The notes beneath the pieces were generated by a model. The model saw only the letters and a program-made list of their open reading frames with translations. It ran no database searches and had not been told where the DNA came from. The position numbers and the translations under genes were made by a program. From an uncultured Prevotellaceae bacterium (lineage in GTDB: Bacteria; Bacteroidota; Bacteroidia; Bacteroidales; Bacteroidaceae): 60,409 bases of DNA. This document shows, piece by piece, positions 1-8,813 of this stretch. The stretch spans positions 1-60,409 of the forward strand of contig CACZBS010000020.1 in the NCBI GenBank assembly GCA_902779455.1, given 5' to 3'. Within the stretch, counting starts at the first letter, position 1. Each line of letters starts with the position of its first letter.

Positions 1-211
1 ACTGCTCTACTATTTCAAGTCCTTCAGGCAGGTACATGTCCGCCTGGAAGGATGCATAATCGGTCACCTCGTTGTCGAGCATGATCGAGACATCCACTGT
101 TTCGCCTGGATCAATGCTGAAGTCCTCGATGTACAGCCGGTTCTCAGCGGCAGCTGTCCATGCGTGTAAAGCTAACACGCAGGACAGCAGAGTTGAATAC
201 AATCTTTTCAT
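1..211 (-). CDS. secreted protein with cohesin-like domain (C-terminus outside window)
   Basis: Only the first 70 codons are present; the gene runs off the left edge. It starts MKRLYSTLLSCVLALHAW, a clear signal peptide cut near AAAE. The following text (IDPGETVDVSIMLDNE, then YASFQADMYLPEGLEI) has the pattern of the cohesin-like beta-sandwich found in Bacteroidota surface proteins. It closely resembles the C-terminal region of the 1549-residue protein encoded just upstream on the same strand, so the two are probably paralogous in this part. The gap to that gene is only 15 bases, which suggests co-transcription. Function is unknown; binding or protein-protein contact at the surface is an inference. 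Confidence 0.7.
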   Translation of the reverse strand, partial: MKRLYSTLLSCVLALHAWTAAAENRLYIEDFSIDPGETVDVSIMLDNEVTDYASFQADMYLPEGLEIVEQ

Positions 212-226
212 CTTTGTATTCTTTAA

Positions 227-3200
227 TTATTTAACAAATGTAATCTTCCCATTGATAACATAAACGCCCTTCTTCTGCTTGACGTTGTTCACCTTTCGGC
301 CTGTCAGGTCATAGTAATCTTCGCTGTCCGACGGATCCTGACCTATGGTAGTGATACCAGTAGGCAGAGTGCTTTGAACAGCATTCAGCCGCATAGTAGT
401 AGCATTACGTTCGGCAAGGATTATATTGTCAATAGTGACCGATCCTCCGAGTGTTGTGGTGCTGCCTAAAAGAGTCAAGGTCAACAGTTCGTCGTCAGCC
501 AGCCAAACCGACTTGTTATCAAGTGAACCATAGAGCAGTCGCCATGAGCCATCCTCAAGTTTATTATAGCCCAGATTCTTTGTTTGGCTTGCCTTAGCCA
601 TTGTAGCATCAGCAATCTCTATGCCCTCAGGCAGTCTGATATCCATCTGGAATGCAGAGAACGGTTTAGCGTTACGCAGCATCAATTTTATTGTTCCGTT
701 CTCTTGCAGGCCGATTTCCATCCAGGGTAAGGTTGTCTCAGCACTATAAGCCATGATGCCATTCACAGGCACACCTTGCCAATTGCCATACAAGATGATG
801 TTGGCAATGCCTATATAATCGGTTACGTCAATGCTGTTGTCATTATTGATATCGGCAGCCGTAGCGTTAAAGTTGGGGAAGTTTTCGTTAAGAATGTAAT
901 TAGCAACTGCGATATAGTCATTAACGTCTGTTTGGCCGTCACCATCGGCATCACCGCTAATGGTTGTTACAACGGAAACTTGGCAGGCAGACGACAGATT
1001 CGTACCGTCGTTTGTCTTCACCGTGATAGTGGCCGTTCCTTCTGCTACTGCCGTCACCTTTCCATTATTATCAACAGTCGCTACGGCTGTGTTGCTGCTC
1101 GACCAGGTCACGCTCTTGTCCGTGGCATCCTCAGGTGTAATGGTGGCAGTGAGCGTAGCCGTCTGCCCAGCCGCCGTGAAGTTGAGAACTGTCTGGTTCA
1201 ATGAGATGCCTGTGACAAGTACAGCTGAGGGTAATTGCCATTTCAGCAAAGGATAACCATCTGTGGGCATTGTCCATACGTTTTCAAAGTCCCAGCCTTT
1301 CGCTTCATAGGTCGTAGCCCGTTTCAATTCTGCCTCAGATTTTGCAATGCCTTCAACCAGATCGTCGTACTTTTTCACGGGCACATTGTTCAATGACACC
1401 TGCATCGTTGCCAGAGCCAAGTTGCTGCCGTCGGGATTGCCGGAAGCCTCGTCGTAACCGCCAATCACACGACTTGCCCACGCGCTCTGGTCGGTATAGT
1501 TCAGAATGCTGTTCAAGGCCACGCAGTTCGTCGTCTTGGTGTTTGCATCGTACAAATTGCCCACAATGCCTGCTCCCTTATAGATACCCGTCAGATTACC
1601 TGATGCATAGCATCTGTTAATCTTGCTCGCTGCATAGGCCCGGCCTACCACTCCTGCCGTAAAGAGTGTTCCTGATATGGTGGCTGTGCTATAGCTGTCA
1701 GAGAGCTGGCAATTGGGAGTCAAGACGCCAGCGATACCACCAGCATCAGAATCAGCACCAGTCACAGTTATGGAGCCTACGGAGTACGATTCTGATATGG
1801 TCGTTACGGCAGAAGTAGAGTAGCCCGACTTTCCGAATAATCCTCCCACCTGACTTTCCTTCCCGGATGCACTGATGTTGACATCAGCAAAACATTGTGA
1901 GACCGAACGGCCACTCAGATGTCCAACCAGTCCTCCAATCAAGCCACTACTACCCGTTGAGGCAATCTGAACTTTTGTTGAAGAATGATACATCCTGCAT
2001 GTTGAGCCATAGCCGGCTATGCCGCCAACTACAGCTGAGGCAGACGATGAATTAAGCTTTCCTTCGTAGGTCAGGTCGGTCAGGTTTGGACTTGACGTAT
2101 TGCCACTGAAATAGCCTACGATGCCACCCACTTTGCCTGTGCCCTGCACGTCACCCTTGACAGAGCAATTCGAAAGCATAAAGTTAGTAGCGTAGCCAAT
2201 GAGGCCGCCCGTATTTGTTCCGCCTATGACCTTCTTGCCTGATGCCATCTCCACATTCAAGTTCTTGATATGGCCATCCTTCAGCTTAGAGAACAGGCCG
2301 ACATAGCTGTCAGTAGTGTTCGTCCACAGGCCGGAGATCTTGTGGTTGTCGCCATCAATAAACACCGCGGCACCGTCGTAACCCACAGGAAGCCATCCTT
2401 TGCTGGAGCTATATTGGTTGATCCATGACGTCAGGTTGATGTCGTTCATGATTTTATAGTAGCCGCCAGTGTTGATGCCCTGGAGGTCTTCGGCTGACGT
2501 AATCTGATAGGGGTCGCTTTCCGTTCCGCTGCCAAGGAATCCTACTGTGGCTGTTGTGAAATAGGATTTCTCCTTGTTTGTTGCTGCTGCATAGGCAGTA
2601 ACCGTCTCTCCAGCATGAAGGACGCTGACAGTCCTGCTCCAAGTGTTACCGTTACAGGTGGCCGTGTAGGTCTTGCCAGAGCTTGTGGTGATATGGACGG
2701 TGCCCCCGTCGATACTCTTTCCGCTGATGGTAGTAGCGCCAGAGGCGAGTTTGCCTGTAAAGGTAGGGGGAGCCGACTGCCAGGTCTTATAGGGGAAGCT
2801 CTCTGTTTCCTGTATCGTCCAGCAGTTGTTGAAGTCCCAGCCCCAAGCCACATAGTTGGCCCTCAAGCGAAGTTGGCTGACACCCACTGCTGTGCCATTC
2901 TGAAGATTGTCCGTAATTGTCTGGGTAACACCATTCTTTACTACTTGAGTAGATGCCATGGATCGGTTCTCGCTGTTTGTGCCTAAGGCGGCAATAGTGA
3001 AGTTTTCTTCTCTATAGCCATAAATTCGGCCGACATCCTCGGTGCCTGTAATATTCGTGCTGACAGAAACATTGGCATTCATTGAGTTTTCGTTGGAATC
3101 ATATTGATCTTTCGATAGACGGCCTGCTATTCCTCCTACATATCTTACTCCAGAAATAGAAGCGGAAGCATAACAGTTGTTAATACAACCTCCCTTCTTC

Positions 3201-4876
3201 TTTCCGGCAATACCGCCAATGTTATCTGTACCCTTTAAATTACCTGAATAATATGACTCACTGATATTGGTTGTTTTATAAGCGTATTTATACTTGCGTA
3301 GAGTTAAAGAACTCAGACTTGTTGCTCCGTCCTCATAATAAAGAACTTTTTTTGATTCGCTGAGGGTACAACTCTTATTATCGGTTGCCCAATCATTGCC
3401 TATGATTCCTCCAACATCCGATCCTGAGCCGGAGATATCTCCATTTACAGAACAATTAGCAATACTAGTAATAATAGAAGAAGTTGCTGTGCTTCCGTCA
3501 ATTAAGTTGCAATAAACAACGTAAGGAACATTCTCAATAGTATGAGTACCATATAAATATGTGAATGTCCTATAAGATGTAGCCCAATCTTTTATCTCAG
3601 TAGTTAAAACATATCTGGAGGAGGAAACATAATACCAATCATCACTAGATCTTTTGTCAAATTGTGGTGTTTCTTTAAAAAAACATTTGCTATCCAATAC
3701 ACTAAGGCCATTGAATGCCCCTCTCTGTCCTGCTGTTACTGTTGAGTTAAAATCGATATAGGAATCATTTTCACGTTTTCCGACAATTCCTCCTAAACAA
3801 CCATTACCGGTAATATTCCCCCAATAATGGCATCCACTGATCATTGAAGAATTAGCATCCTGTATGATGCCACAAATTCCTCCCACAGATGTTGTACCTG
3901 TAATATTACCCTCAACATAGCAAGATGTCAGGTTAACGGCACCGTCCTTGCTGCCTCCAATGGCGCCGCCAGTATTCGTGGAGCCTGTTATGTCGTTTCG
4001 ATGTATACAGTTGTTGAGTGTGACATTCGCAGTAGCATAACCAACCAAGCCTCCCGTATAAGACTTGCCTTGTACAATTCCTATTTGCTTGCAGTTGCTC
4101 GCAGTAATTGCAGCCCGGGCATAACCAATTAAACCTCCGACATATTGAGCCGACGAACTGGAACTTTTCACGGGTGCAGTGACTGTACAGGCAGAAAATG
4201 TGCCGGAAGCAGAACCCTCAAGGCCACCAACATACGACGAAGAACCGGTCACCTGCCCGTTGAATGTGGCGGTAGTTATTCCAGCGCCATAACCATAAAC
4301 GCCACCAGTATAGCTGGCACCCTTCACTGTAGCTTTGACCGTCAGATTCGTTGAGGCAGTTCCCTGATGACCGCCGACGCCACCTATGTAATTGCCAGTA
4401 CCCGTAACAGTACCTTCAAAGGTATAGTTTGTCACAGTAGCAGAGCCGCGTCCCATCAGGGACCCCACATAGGCTTTTCCGCTGATGTCGCCCTTCAATG
4501 TAAGGTCTTTAATGGTGGCACCGGTCACATAGGCAAACGACCCCACATAGTCTGTTGAACTACGCGTAATGCTAAAACCAGAGATGGTCTTGTTGTTACC
4601 ATCCAAAATGCCCTTGAAGGGCTCCGCGCTTGAACCCACAGGCTGCCAGCCCTGCCCGGGATAGTTCTCGGCCAGCCAGTCGGTCAGGTCAAGATCGTTC
4701 TGCAACTTGAAGTAGACTCCCTCCTGATTAAGGAAGTTGCGCAGCTGAGTGAGCTGGTCAGCATTAAAGATACGGTAAGGGTCAGAACTTGTTCCAGAAC
4801 CTGAACCCGAAAATTGTGCAAATACTATTTGCGAACAAAAGCAGATAGTTGCGAAGGTTATTAGAATCCTTTTCAT
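227..4876 (-). CDS. large secreted GLUG-repeat protein with Big_2, dockerin-like and T9SS regions
   Basis: A 1549-residue protein. Residues 1-20 are a signal peptide ending VFAQ. Two long arrays of GLUG-type repeats (GGLVGY, GGIAGR, GGICGI variants) cover roughly residues 100-650 and 870-1150, each preceded by a copy of the motif SDPYRI/SDPYQI-x-LxxLxxL. A Big_2 immunoglobulin-like domain lies near 1240-1320, then two dockerin-type Ca loops (DADGDGQTDVNDY and DINNDNSIDVTDY) near 1330-1380, a cohesin-like segment, and a C-terminal tail (YYDLTGRKV ... KGVYVINGK) typical of type IX secretion signals. It is probably displayed on the cell surface or secreted. GLUG proteins are often adhesins or peptidase-associated; no catalytic domain was recognised. 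It lies 24 bases downstream of the GIY-YIG gene on the same strand. Confidence 0.85.
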   Translation of the reverse strand: MKRILITFATICFCSQIVFAQFSGSGSGTSSDPYRIFNADQLTQLRNFLNQEGVYFKLQNDLDLTDWLAENYPGQGWQPVGSSAEPFKGILDGNNKTISGFSITRSSTDYVGSFAYVTGATIKDLTLKGDISGKAYVGSLMGRGSATVTNYTFEGTVTGTGNYIGGVGGHQGTASTNLTVKATVKGASYTGGVYGYGAGITTATFNGQVTGSSSYVGGLEGSASGTFSACTVTAPVKSSSSSAQYVGGLIGYARAAITASNCKQIGIVQGKSYTGGLVGYATANVTLNNCIHRNDITGSTNTGGAIGGSKDGAVNLTSCYVEGNITGTTSVGGICGIIQDANSSMISGCHYWGNITGNGCLGGIVGKRENDSYIDFNSTVTAGQRGAFNGLSVLDSKCFFKETPQFDKRSSDDWYYVSSSRYVLTTEIKDWATSYRTFTYLYGTHTIENVPYVVYCNLIDGSTATSSIITSIANCSVNGDISGSGSDVGGIIGNDWATDNKSCTLSESKKVLYYEDGATSLSSLTLRKYKYAYKTTNISESYYSGNLKGTDNIGGIAGKKKGGCINNCYASASISGVRYVGGIAGRLSKDQYDSNENSMNANVSVSTNITGTEDVGRIYGYREENFTIAALGTNSENRSMASTQVVKNGVTQTITDNLQNGTAVGVSQLRLRANYVAWGWDFNNCWTIQETESFPYKTWQSAPPTFTGKLASGATTISGKSIDGGTVHITTSSGKTYTATCNGNTWSRTVSVLHAGETVTAYAAATNKEKSYFTTATVGFLGSGTESDPYQITSAEDLQGINTGGYYKIMNDINLTSWINQYSSSKGWLPVGYDGAAVFIDGDNHKISGLWTNTTDSYVGLFSKLKDGHIKNLNVEMASGKKVIGGTNTGGLIGYATNFMLSNCSVKGDVQGTGKVGGIVGYFSGNTSSPNLTDLTYEGKLNSSSASAVVGGIAGYGSTCRMYHSSTKVQIASTGSSGLIGGLVGHLSGRSVSQCFADVNISASGKESQVGGLFGKSGYSTSAVTTISESYSVGSITVTGADSDAGGIAGVLTPNCQLSDSYSTATISGTLFTAGVVGRAYAASKINRCYASGNLTGIYKGAGIVGNLYDANTKTTNCVALNSILNYTDQSAWASRVIGGYDEASGNPDGSNLALATMQVSLNNVPVKKYDDLVEGIAKSEAELKRATTYEAKGWDFENVWTMPTDGYPLLKWQLPSAVLVTGISLNQTVLNFTAAGQTATLTATITPEDATDKSVTWSSSNTAVATVDNNGKVTAVAEGTATITVKTNDGTNLSSACQVSVVTTISGDADGDGQTDVNDYIAVANYILNENFPNFNATAADINNDNSIDVTDYIGIANIILYGNWQGVPVNGIMAYSAETTLPWMEIGLQENGTIKLMLRNAKPFSAFQMDIRLPEGIEIADATMAKASQTKNLGYNKLEDGSWRLLYGSLDNKSVWLADDELLTLTLLGSTTTLGGSVTIDNIILAERNATTMRLNAVQSTLPTGITTIGQDPSDSEDYYDLTGRKVNNVKQKKGVYVINGKITFVK

Positions 4877-4900
4877 CTTCTTAATAGTTTTATGTTGTTT

Positions 4901-5662
4901 TTACTTTTTCAAGATATACCTAATAGGATTTCTTGAGGGTCGTTTCCCATTAGTACTCTTTTCAATTCGCTTATTGAGGTAAAGGTTTAATATTTGGGGA
5001 TCAGTTACTGGCGTACCGTCAAATTGGTAACGTCTGTTCTTTGGATCACCGCAAGGATACCATTTACGGTCAACCTTATAGAGAGCCTTTATAACCCCCT
5101 GATATTCGCTTGCGACAAATTCACACTTGTCCGCATTGTTTTTATTTAACACCCAACTGCTGCGAGTGGCGTCATACAAGTCTTTTCCATTCTCGTAAAG
5201 TCTATTGATATTAATGCAAAGCAGGTTGTGCTTAACCATTTTTGCTGTTAACGGCTTGGCACCATATAACTTTTCTACTTCTTCTACAGGCATCAACCCA
5301 TTCTTCCTCATTCCATGACCGCACTGGATATTTGTTAAAACAGCAGAGAAGTTGATGTCACCCATTTCTGATGTACCTAAAAGGTTAATAATAACTGATT
5401 CGACAATGTAAGCCTCTTCATCCGTAAGATGTACACGAACAATGTATTTTGTGACTTCCTTTCCTGCATCAAGAATATCCTTTATTCTTTTTTCTTTTGC
5501 ACTTGAGACAGCTAACATGTTTTTTTGCACATACTTCTCATGCGCAAAGACTCGATTTGCTTTCCCCTTTCCGACATAAAAAATGGTATTGTCTCTTGGA
5601 TCTACAAGCAGGTAAACATAGTTACCAATCGCCTTGTTTGTTGTGGGACTAAATTTATTCAT
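4901..5662 (-). CDS. GIY-YIG domain nuclease (LEM-3-like)
   Basis: A 253-residue protein. The N-terminus carries the GIY-YIG signature in the form VYLL...FYVGKG at residues 17-33, followed by the R and H of the second helix (ANRVFAHEKYV), and a Glu in the region EAYIVESVIINLLG near residue 90. This arrangement matches the LEM-3-like branch of GIY-YIG endonucleases rather than UvrC or UPF0213. The C-terminal half, about residues 130-253, is rich in basic and aromatic residues and was not recognised. The likely role is DNA or RNA cleavage by a single nuclease domain. The gene is preceded by a long structured leader (5663-5967) and followed by the GLUG protein. It could be a selfish nuclease or a defence effector; neither is shown by the sequence. 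Confidence 0.75.
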   Translation of the reverse strand: MNKFSPTTNKAIGNYVYLLVDPRDNTIFYVGKGKANRVFAHEKYVQKNMLAVSSAKEKRIKDILDAGKEVTKYIVRVHLTDEEAYIVESVIINLLGTSEMGDINFSAVLTNIQCGHGMRKNGLMPVEEVEKLYGAKPLTAKMVKHNLLCININRLYENGKDLYDATRSSWVLNKNNADKCEFVASEYQGVIKALYKVDRKWYPCGDPKNRRYQFDGTPVTDPQILNLYLNKRIEKSTNGKRPSRNPIRYILKK

Positions 5663-5967
5663 ATTATTATAGGTTTGTAATATAAAGACACGAGCGGTGC
5701 GGGCCTCTCAGCATTCTTTTACTGGAAGGTCCTGGAAATTACCTGTGATAAAAAAGAATGAAAATCAGCCCGCACCTATAATGACGGCGGCAGACCTGAC
5801 GCCACACACTGGGAGGTGGGGCAGTCAGGGCACCGTAGACGGATTACAGGAGAAGCGCAATTTCAAACTTTGTCCCTTATCACTGCTGTGGGGTAAATTT
5901 TCCAGGTTTACCAGTGGAACTTGGTTTGCTGCTCCTCGCATTGCGTCGCCACGTCAGGGCGACGGTG
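5663..5967 (-). ncRNA. candidate structured leader RNA of the GIY-YIG gene
   Basis: About 300 bases without a convincing gene lie between a minus-strand -7 box and the GIY-YIG start codon. Several inverted repeats are visible: GTCGCC/GGCGAC right after the promoter, CACTG..GTAAA/TTTAC..CAGTG near 5882-5920, and a rod from about 5694 to 5795 with outer arms GGTGCGGGC/GCCCGCACC and inner arms CATTCTT/AAGAATG. This is more structure than ordinary spacer DNA usually shows. I could not match it to a riboswitch, tmRNA, SRP RNA or RNase P RNA. Confidence 0.35.
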
Positions 5968-5975
5968 CAAAGATA
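5968..5975 (-). promoter_or_regulatory. -7 promoter box of the GIY-YIG transcript
   Basis: On the minus strand the sequence reads TATCTTTG followed by CACC, a perfect match to the Bacteroidota -7 consensus TAnnTTTG. It would start a transcript near 5961 that runs into the GIY-YIG gene after a roughly 300-base leader. No clear -33 TTTG is visible. Confidence 0.5.
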
Positions 5976-6177
5976 CGCATTTTTTCCGAAAGTTGCTCCA
6001 TTGCGGGCTGATTATTTTTTGTTTACGCCTGCAAATATAGGCAAAAGGACTGAGACGTGCAAGAAATGGCTTGTCCATTTCACTTGTCCATTTTGTCCAT
6101 TTTGCATGGGAGGCGGAATAACGCGATGAAATCGGGGATTTTTGAAGAACGGAAATTATTCGGAAGTGGCTTTTTTT

Positions 6178-6285
6178 AACACGAATGACCACGAATTACT
6201 CACGAATTGAGCTTGTTTTTTAACACGAATAACCACGAATAACCACGAATGGACCACGAATAACTCACGAATTTATAACACGAAT
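6178..6285. repeat. CACGAAT direct-repeat cluster
   Basis: Nine copies of the heptamer CACGAAT lie within 108 bases, mostly in the context aacCACGAATaac. Spacing is irregular (10 to 30 bases), so this is not a CRISPR array. The surrounding interval 6012-6640 holds no gene I can support; the short open frames here are built from the repeats. Confidence 0.8.
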
Positions 6286-6453
6286 GGGCAGGAATGTTAC
6301 TACTCGGCACTTTCAAGATGAGTGGTTCATTCGGAGCAGAAATCTTACAAATCTGTCCAAATCTTACAAAACAAAGAATAAGAGATTTGACAGATTTGAA
6401 TAGATTTGTCGGATTTCTGCCGATAGGCACCCCTTAATATGATTCGCTGAAGA

Positions 6454-6547
6454 GTGACGTCAAACTTGCGTCACGGCGTGACGCCATGAAATCACGACGT
6501 GACGGCATGAAATCACGACGTGACGGCATGGCGTCACGACGTGACGA
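6454..6547. repeat. 21-bp tandem repeat of TCACG-n-CGTGA palindromes
   Basis: Three tandem 21-bp units begin at 6471, 6492 and 6513, plus a partial unit at 6534. Each contains TCACGACGTGACGGCATGAA or a variant. The core TCACG-N-CGTGA is an odd-length palindrome, so each unit can fold on itself. An extra GTGACG...CGTCAC pair sits just to the left. The array lies about 100 bases upstream of the promoter of the next gene, so it could be a set of operator sites or a mobile palindromic repeat. Confidence 0.75.
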
Positions 6548-6644
6548 GAGTTTTGCGGTCTGGAAGAAATGCGATGAAATGGGCGATTTTTGAGCCTCGG
6601 ACTGTCCGGTAGCCGGAATAACGATCATTTTTTGAGGATAATTT

Positions 6645-6675
6645 TTTGCTAATTGTGATAAAAGTATTATCTTTG
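6645..6675 (+). promoter_or_regulatory. -33/-7 promoter
   Basis: TTTG at 6645-6648 and TATCTTTG at 6668-6675 are separated by 19 bases, the normal Bacteroidota spacing. The promoter places transcription start near 6682 and therefore rules out upstream in-frame start codons for the next gene. Confidence 0.75.
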
Positions 6676-6702
6676 CCGTCGAAAAACAGACGAGGAATCA
6701 TC

Positions 6703-7602
6703 ATGGAGTCTCGAGAACAGGAGATAGTGCGGTTGCGGCTTGCCGTGGAGCAGACTGCCGGCCGGAAGATGCGGACGAACAGGGACTTCGAGCTGCTGGC
6801 AGAGAGCATCTGCGAGAAGACGAAGGCCAAGATCAGCCCGACGACGCTGAAGCGCATCTGGGGCTACGTGTCGGAGGACGTCAGGCCACGCCCTTACACG
6901 CTCGACCAGCTGTGCCTGTATGTGGGCTATGAGGATTTCGACGCCTTCATAAGGCATGACGCCGGCATCGCCGCGTCGCAAACGGAGAGGGATTCTCAGC
7001 CCGATGCGACGCCGCGGCAGACGGAGGAGCGCCCTGGGCCGCATCGGGGTCGCAGGGCCATGACGGCGGCTGCCGTCGCTGCCGTCGTCGCGCTGCTCCT
7101 GGCCGTCCTGATGCCCCTGTTTGGGGGCTGGGGCGGCGCGAAGAGGCCCATCGTCAGCAAGGGTCAGCACTTCGAGAGCTACGAGGACTACCAGCGGCTG
7201 TTCGGACTGGCCAGCGACACCAACGTGCCTTACTTCGTGCGCTTCCCCGAGAAGCCGTATATTGTCCTCTGGGCGCCCGAATACGGCAACCCCGTCTGGC
7301 ACAACGAGGGCGACTCGGCCGCGATGATGCCCACCATCACGGAGCGCTATCACCCCGACGACTGGCCGACGGACTCCGCCTCGATGGCGGCGCTGACCGA
7401 GCTGCAGAAGAACGGCTACATTACGGCCTTCAAGCAGAACCAGCTGCGACTTTGCTTCATGAAGAACCTGACTGACTCGGGCTTCGTCTTCCTCGGCGTC
7501 TACTGTCTCTCGTCGTCGCTGTCGGACACGACCAAGCTGGTCTGGGAGCGCTGTGCCGACGAGGTGACCGACATCGAGAGCCTCGACCTGCTCAGGCCGT
7601 AG
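6703..7602 (+). CDS. membrane-anchored protein with N-terminal HTH-like domain
   Basis: A 299-residue protein. The ATG at 6703 was chosen because an in-frame ATG at 6646 lies before the promoter's -7 box. Residues 1-85 form a helical domain (motif ISPTTLKRIWGYV, then YTLDQLCLYVGYEDFDAF) that recurs at the start of many Bacteroidota proteins of unknown function and looks like a divergent DNA-binding fold. A linker rich in Arg and Pro leads to one membrane helix near residues 118-140 (AVAAVVALLLAVLMPLF). The remaining 150 residues would be periplasmic and were not recognised. The topology, cytoplasmic HTH-like part and outside domain, fits a signal-transducing regulator, but this is inference. 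Confidence 0.75.
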   Translation: MESREQEIVRLRLAVEQTAGRKMRTNRDFELLAESICEKTKAKISPTTLKRIWGYVSEDVRPRPYTLDQLCLYVGYEDFDAFIRHDAGIAASQTERDSQPDATPRQTEERPGPHRGRRAMTAAAVAAVVALLLAVLMPLFGGWGGAKRPIVSKGQHFESYEDYQRLFGLASDTNVPYFVRFPEKPYIVLWAPEYGNPVWHNEGDSAAMMPTITERYHPDDWPTDSASMAALTELQKNGYITAFKQNQLRLCFMKNLTDSGFVFLGVYCLSSSLSDTTKLVWERCADEVTDIESLDLLRP

Positions 7603-7713
7603 GCGCTGGATTGTTTTTGAACGCTTCGCGCCACTGACAAGAATAACTTGGCATGAGGGAAGGGATGGCTGCGCATGGTTTTTGCAACTGCCCCACTATC
7701 TGTCTCTTCCTGA

Positions 7714-8628
7714 CTACAGGCTCTGTTCCCTGTATTCGCTGGGAGGCATGCCCATGATTTTCGAGAACAGTCGCGAGAAATAGAGGCTGTCTTCAAACCC
7801 GACCTTATAGCATATCTGATTGATGTGCATGTCGGTCACTTTAAGCATGTGGCAGGCATACTCTATCTTCAGGCGGTTGAAATAAGACAGAGGGCTGCAG
7901 CCCATTTGCTGCTTGAACAATGTCGAGAAACGTGTTGACGAATAGCCGACATAATCGAGTATGTCCTGGAGGGTGATGCGGCGCTCGATGTTTTCTTTCA
8001 TGAAGTGAACGGCAGCATCAACCACACCTATATCCTTATTAGTATTCAACGGGCGGTTGCTGTGGCTGGCATCATAGTTGACGCTGCGCCGATACTGTCG
8101 CAGATAGCGCAGCGAGGCCAGATAATAGTGCAGCAGGCTGGAGGCATAGCGCAGGTCCTCGATGCCCTCGACGAAGTGGAGCGTCGACAGCATCTCCTCA
8201 AAGATGTTGTTGCGGTTGGCGATGTTCGAGTTCAATGTCGCCTTCACGTCCAGCGGCGTTTGTGCGCCCTCGGCATAGATCGATGCGTGCTCACCCCGGA
8301 AGTGCACCCAGTAGATGGTCCATTTCTCGCCCTCGGCCGCTCCGTATTCATGAGGGACGCCTGCGGGCAGGATGAAATATTGGTTTCGCGAAACGAAGTA
8401 GGTTTGTCCGTTCAGTTTATAGAATCCACGGCCGTCGATGCAGTAGATCAGTACATACTGGTCGATGCCCTTCTCGCGTCGGCGATAATGGTGCTCAGCC
8501 ATAGGATAATGGCCGATGTCCGTGATGAACAAGCTGCTCACCAGGGGATCGTCCTCTTCCATCTTGACGAGCATGGGGGGGAGTATGACCGACCGCTCGC
8601 CGAGGAATCCGTCTTTCTTCTTTGCCAT
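7714..8628 (-). CDS. AraC-family transcriptional regulator with cupin sensor
   Basis: A 304-residue protein. Residues 40-130 form a cupin-type sugar-binding domain (DQYVLIYCIDGRGFYKLNG, then FILPAGVPHEY, then WTIYWVHFRG). Residues about 205-304 carry the two helix-turn-helix units of AraC/XylS proteins (ITLQDILDYVGYSSTRFSTLF and INQICYKVGFEDSLYFSRLF). The length and layout match AraC-type activators of sugar operons. It is divergent from the symporter gene at 8814 across 185 bases holding a -7 box for each direction, so it most likely senses the sugar carried by that transporter. Which sugar cannot be read from the sequence; arabinose, xylose and galactose are all possible. Confidence 0.9.
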   Translation of the reverse strand: MAKKKDGFLGERSVILPPMLVKMEEDDPLVSSLFITDIGHYPMAEHHYRRREKGIDQYVLIYCIDGRGFYKLNGQTYFVSRNQYFILPAGVPHEYGAAEGEKWTIYWVHFRGEHASIYAEGAQTPLDVKATLNSNIANRNNIFEEMLSTLHFVEGIEDLRYASSLLHYYLASLRYLRQYRRSVNYDASHSNRPLNTNKDIGVVDAAVHFMKENIERRITLQDILDYVGYSSTRFSTLFKQQMGCSPLSYFNRLKIEYACHMLKVTDMHINQICYKVGFEDSLYFSRLFSKIMGMPPSEYREQSL

Positions 8629-8669
8629 AGTCTTAGTAGTTGTCTTGTCGTTATTATCAATATCGTCGG

Positions 8670-8677
8670 CAAAAATA
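8670..8677 (-). promoter_or_regulatory. -7 box for the araC-family gene
   Basis: Minus-strand TATTTTTG fits TAnnTTTG and lies 42 bases before the start codon at 8628. Confidence 0.55.
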
Positions 8678-8768
8678 CGAAATTAATTCCATGCGCCAAA
8701 ACTATTTGTGGAAAAATCGTCCATAAACAACGCCTGTTTTGTCTATACCGCCTGTCAGAATTTTGTGC

Positions 8769-8776
8769 TACCTTTG
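8769..8776 (+). promoter_or_regulatory. -7 box for the symporter operon
   Basis: TACCTTTG followed by CAGC fits TAnnTTTG and lies 38 bases before the ATG at 8814. No -33 TTTG at the normal spacing is visible, which would suit a promoter that needs the neighbouring AraC-type activator. Confidence 0.65.
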
Positions 8777-8813
8777 CAGCGGAATTCAGAACAGTAACTA
8801 AAAACAAAGAATT

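Noticed and set aside
5663-5967. TPP or cobalamin riboswitch in the GIY-YIG leader
   Set aside because: A GCTGAGAGG stretch hints at TPP, but the partner ACCTGAT...TAATGCCAGCG block is missing, and no cobalamin-box order was found.
5697-6430. Several short open frames on both strands before the HTH-like protein gene
   Set aside because: They overlap repeats and the structured leader, lack promoters in a suitable place and show no protein-like pattern.
6178-6547. Possible CRISPR array in the repeat-rich stretch
   Set aside because: Repeat units are 7 or 21 bp, spacing is irregular or absent and there are no unique spacers; no cas genes nearby.
6667-7353. Long minus-strand open frame opposite the HTH-like protein gene
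   Set aside because: It is a shadow of the high-GC coding strand, has an Arg/Asp-rich composition with no family pattern and no promoter.
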